From contig ML210152.1 in assembly GCA_004369085.1 (NCBI GenBank), forward strand, positions 191,461 through 255,460: 64,000 nt of DNA. Reading direction: 5' to 3'. Origin of the DNA: Coprinopsis marcescibilis. Lineage: Eukaryota; Basidiomycota; Agaricomycetes; Agaricales; Psathyrellaceae. Shown here piece by piece: positions 63,413-64,000 of the stretch (the first letter of the stretch is position 1; every line of letters begins with the position of its first letter). Made by a program: the position numbers and the translations under genes. Under the pieces are notes generated by a model. The model was not told the DNA's origin, searched no databases, and was given only the letters and a program-made list of their open reading frames with translations.

Positions 63413-64000
63413 AAAAGTCGGTGTGTCCGATAGGAGTCGTTCCACGTCGGTGTTTCATACCATAGGCCTGTTAACCCTACAATGAGTGGATTTGATCTAC
63501 CAAACATGTATATTAGTTGCACATATAACATATGACCACACAATTTGGAATCGTAAAATAGTGAGGGACTTGTCGAAGAGGAGCCACAGGCCCTCGCACG
63601 GACCACCACCTAATGCCGATTGTTTCGGAATTGACTTGATCGGTGCCAATTGCAACAAATTCAAACGACGACCAGCGACAACCGCCGTTTCTTCTCGACT
63701 CTCACCAAAAGGCAACTTTTGTAATTTCAAATGGCAAGTAATTTAGTGATACATCTCATAGAAAAAATGAAACTAAGCTGGAGTTTCTTTTTAGATTCTT
63801 AAAAAGACTTTAAGAGACTGAAGAAGGGCCATTGACTGCAACGTCAATACGAAATTGCTTTGTTTTCGTTGATTGTTGGACGTTTAGGCATGGGGTCTAC
63901 GATCTAGTATCACTTGGCACTAACTGGGCCTATGACGGAATATGTGCACATCAAACTCAAAGCATTCGCGAAATAGCGGAGAATGCATTTTCTTCCCGAG
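63413..64000. other. Intergenic stretch at the window end
   Basis: No gene is supported. Short frames at 63486-63746 on both strands are not recognisable. Confidence 0.45.

Overview
The window is nuclear DNA from a filamentous basidiomycete, most likely an Agaricomycete. The evidence is dense protein-coding genes on both strands cut by many 40-85 bp GT-AG introns, an agaric-type NACHT-ankyrin NOD-like receptor, a FunK1 fungal kinase, and housekeeping genes of fungal type. I assembled splice models by hand. The coding exons sum to a multiple of three in every model, but exon edges are inferred from GT/AG sites and family conservation, not from transcripts.

Layout. 1-7.4 kb: a partial reading frame at the edge, a TA-flanked MITE-like element (711-1350), a hotdog acyl-CoA thioesterase and a large NACHT-ankyrin receptor. 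7.4-12.1 kb: a Hos2/HDAC3-type histone deacetylase and an NCS2 purine permease of UapA type. 12.6-24.7 kb: a 1084-aa serine/proline-rich fungal protein divergent from the nucleoporin NUP188 across only 81 bp, then a convergent type I methionine aminopeptidase with a mitochondrial-type presequence. 25.2-29.2 kb: three tandem copies of an unrecognised gene family sharing a promoter motif. 29.5-34.0 kb: a DUF5745-like protein and a secreted M43 metalloprotease. 34.0-37.7 kb: a gene-poor stretch. 37.7-44.1 kb: an ACC deaminase with a CaaX-like tail, CDK8/Ssn3 and a FunK1 kinase. 45.7-55.6 kb: two paralogous berberine-bridge-type FAD oxidoreductases flanking cullin-1 and the U5 snRNP 40K WD protein. 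56.7-63.4 kb: a Boi-type SH3-SAM-PH polarity protein with an extra C-terminal CH-like domain, and an Arb1-like Argonaute chaperone subunit.

Core cell machinery (chromatin, Mediator kinase, nuclear pore, SCF ligase, splicing, polarity) alternates with accessory genes (innate-recognition receptor, tandem orphan family, secreted protease, flavin oxidases, ACC deaminase). The accessory genes carry most of the unusual signals. The clearest is a 423-bp TA-flanked element inserted in the last exon of the first flavin oxidase. It creates a stop codon at the junction and strands the ancestral last 16 codons beyond it. The second is the orphan tandem triplet with its shared TATA-containing promoter and a decayed 3' coding extension.
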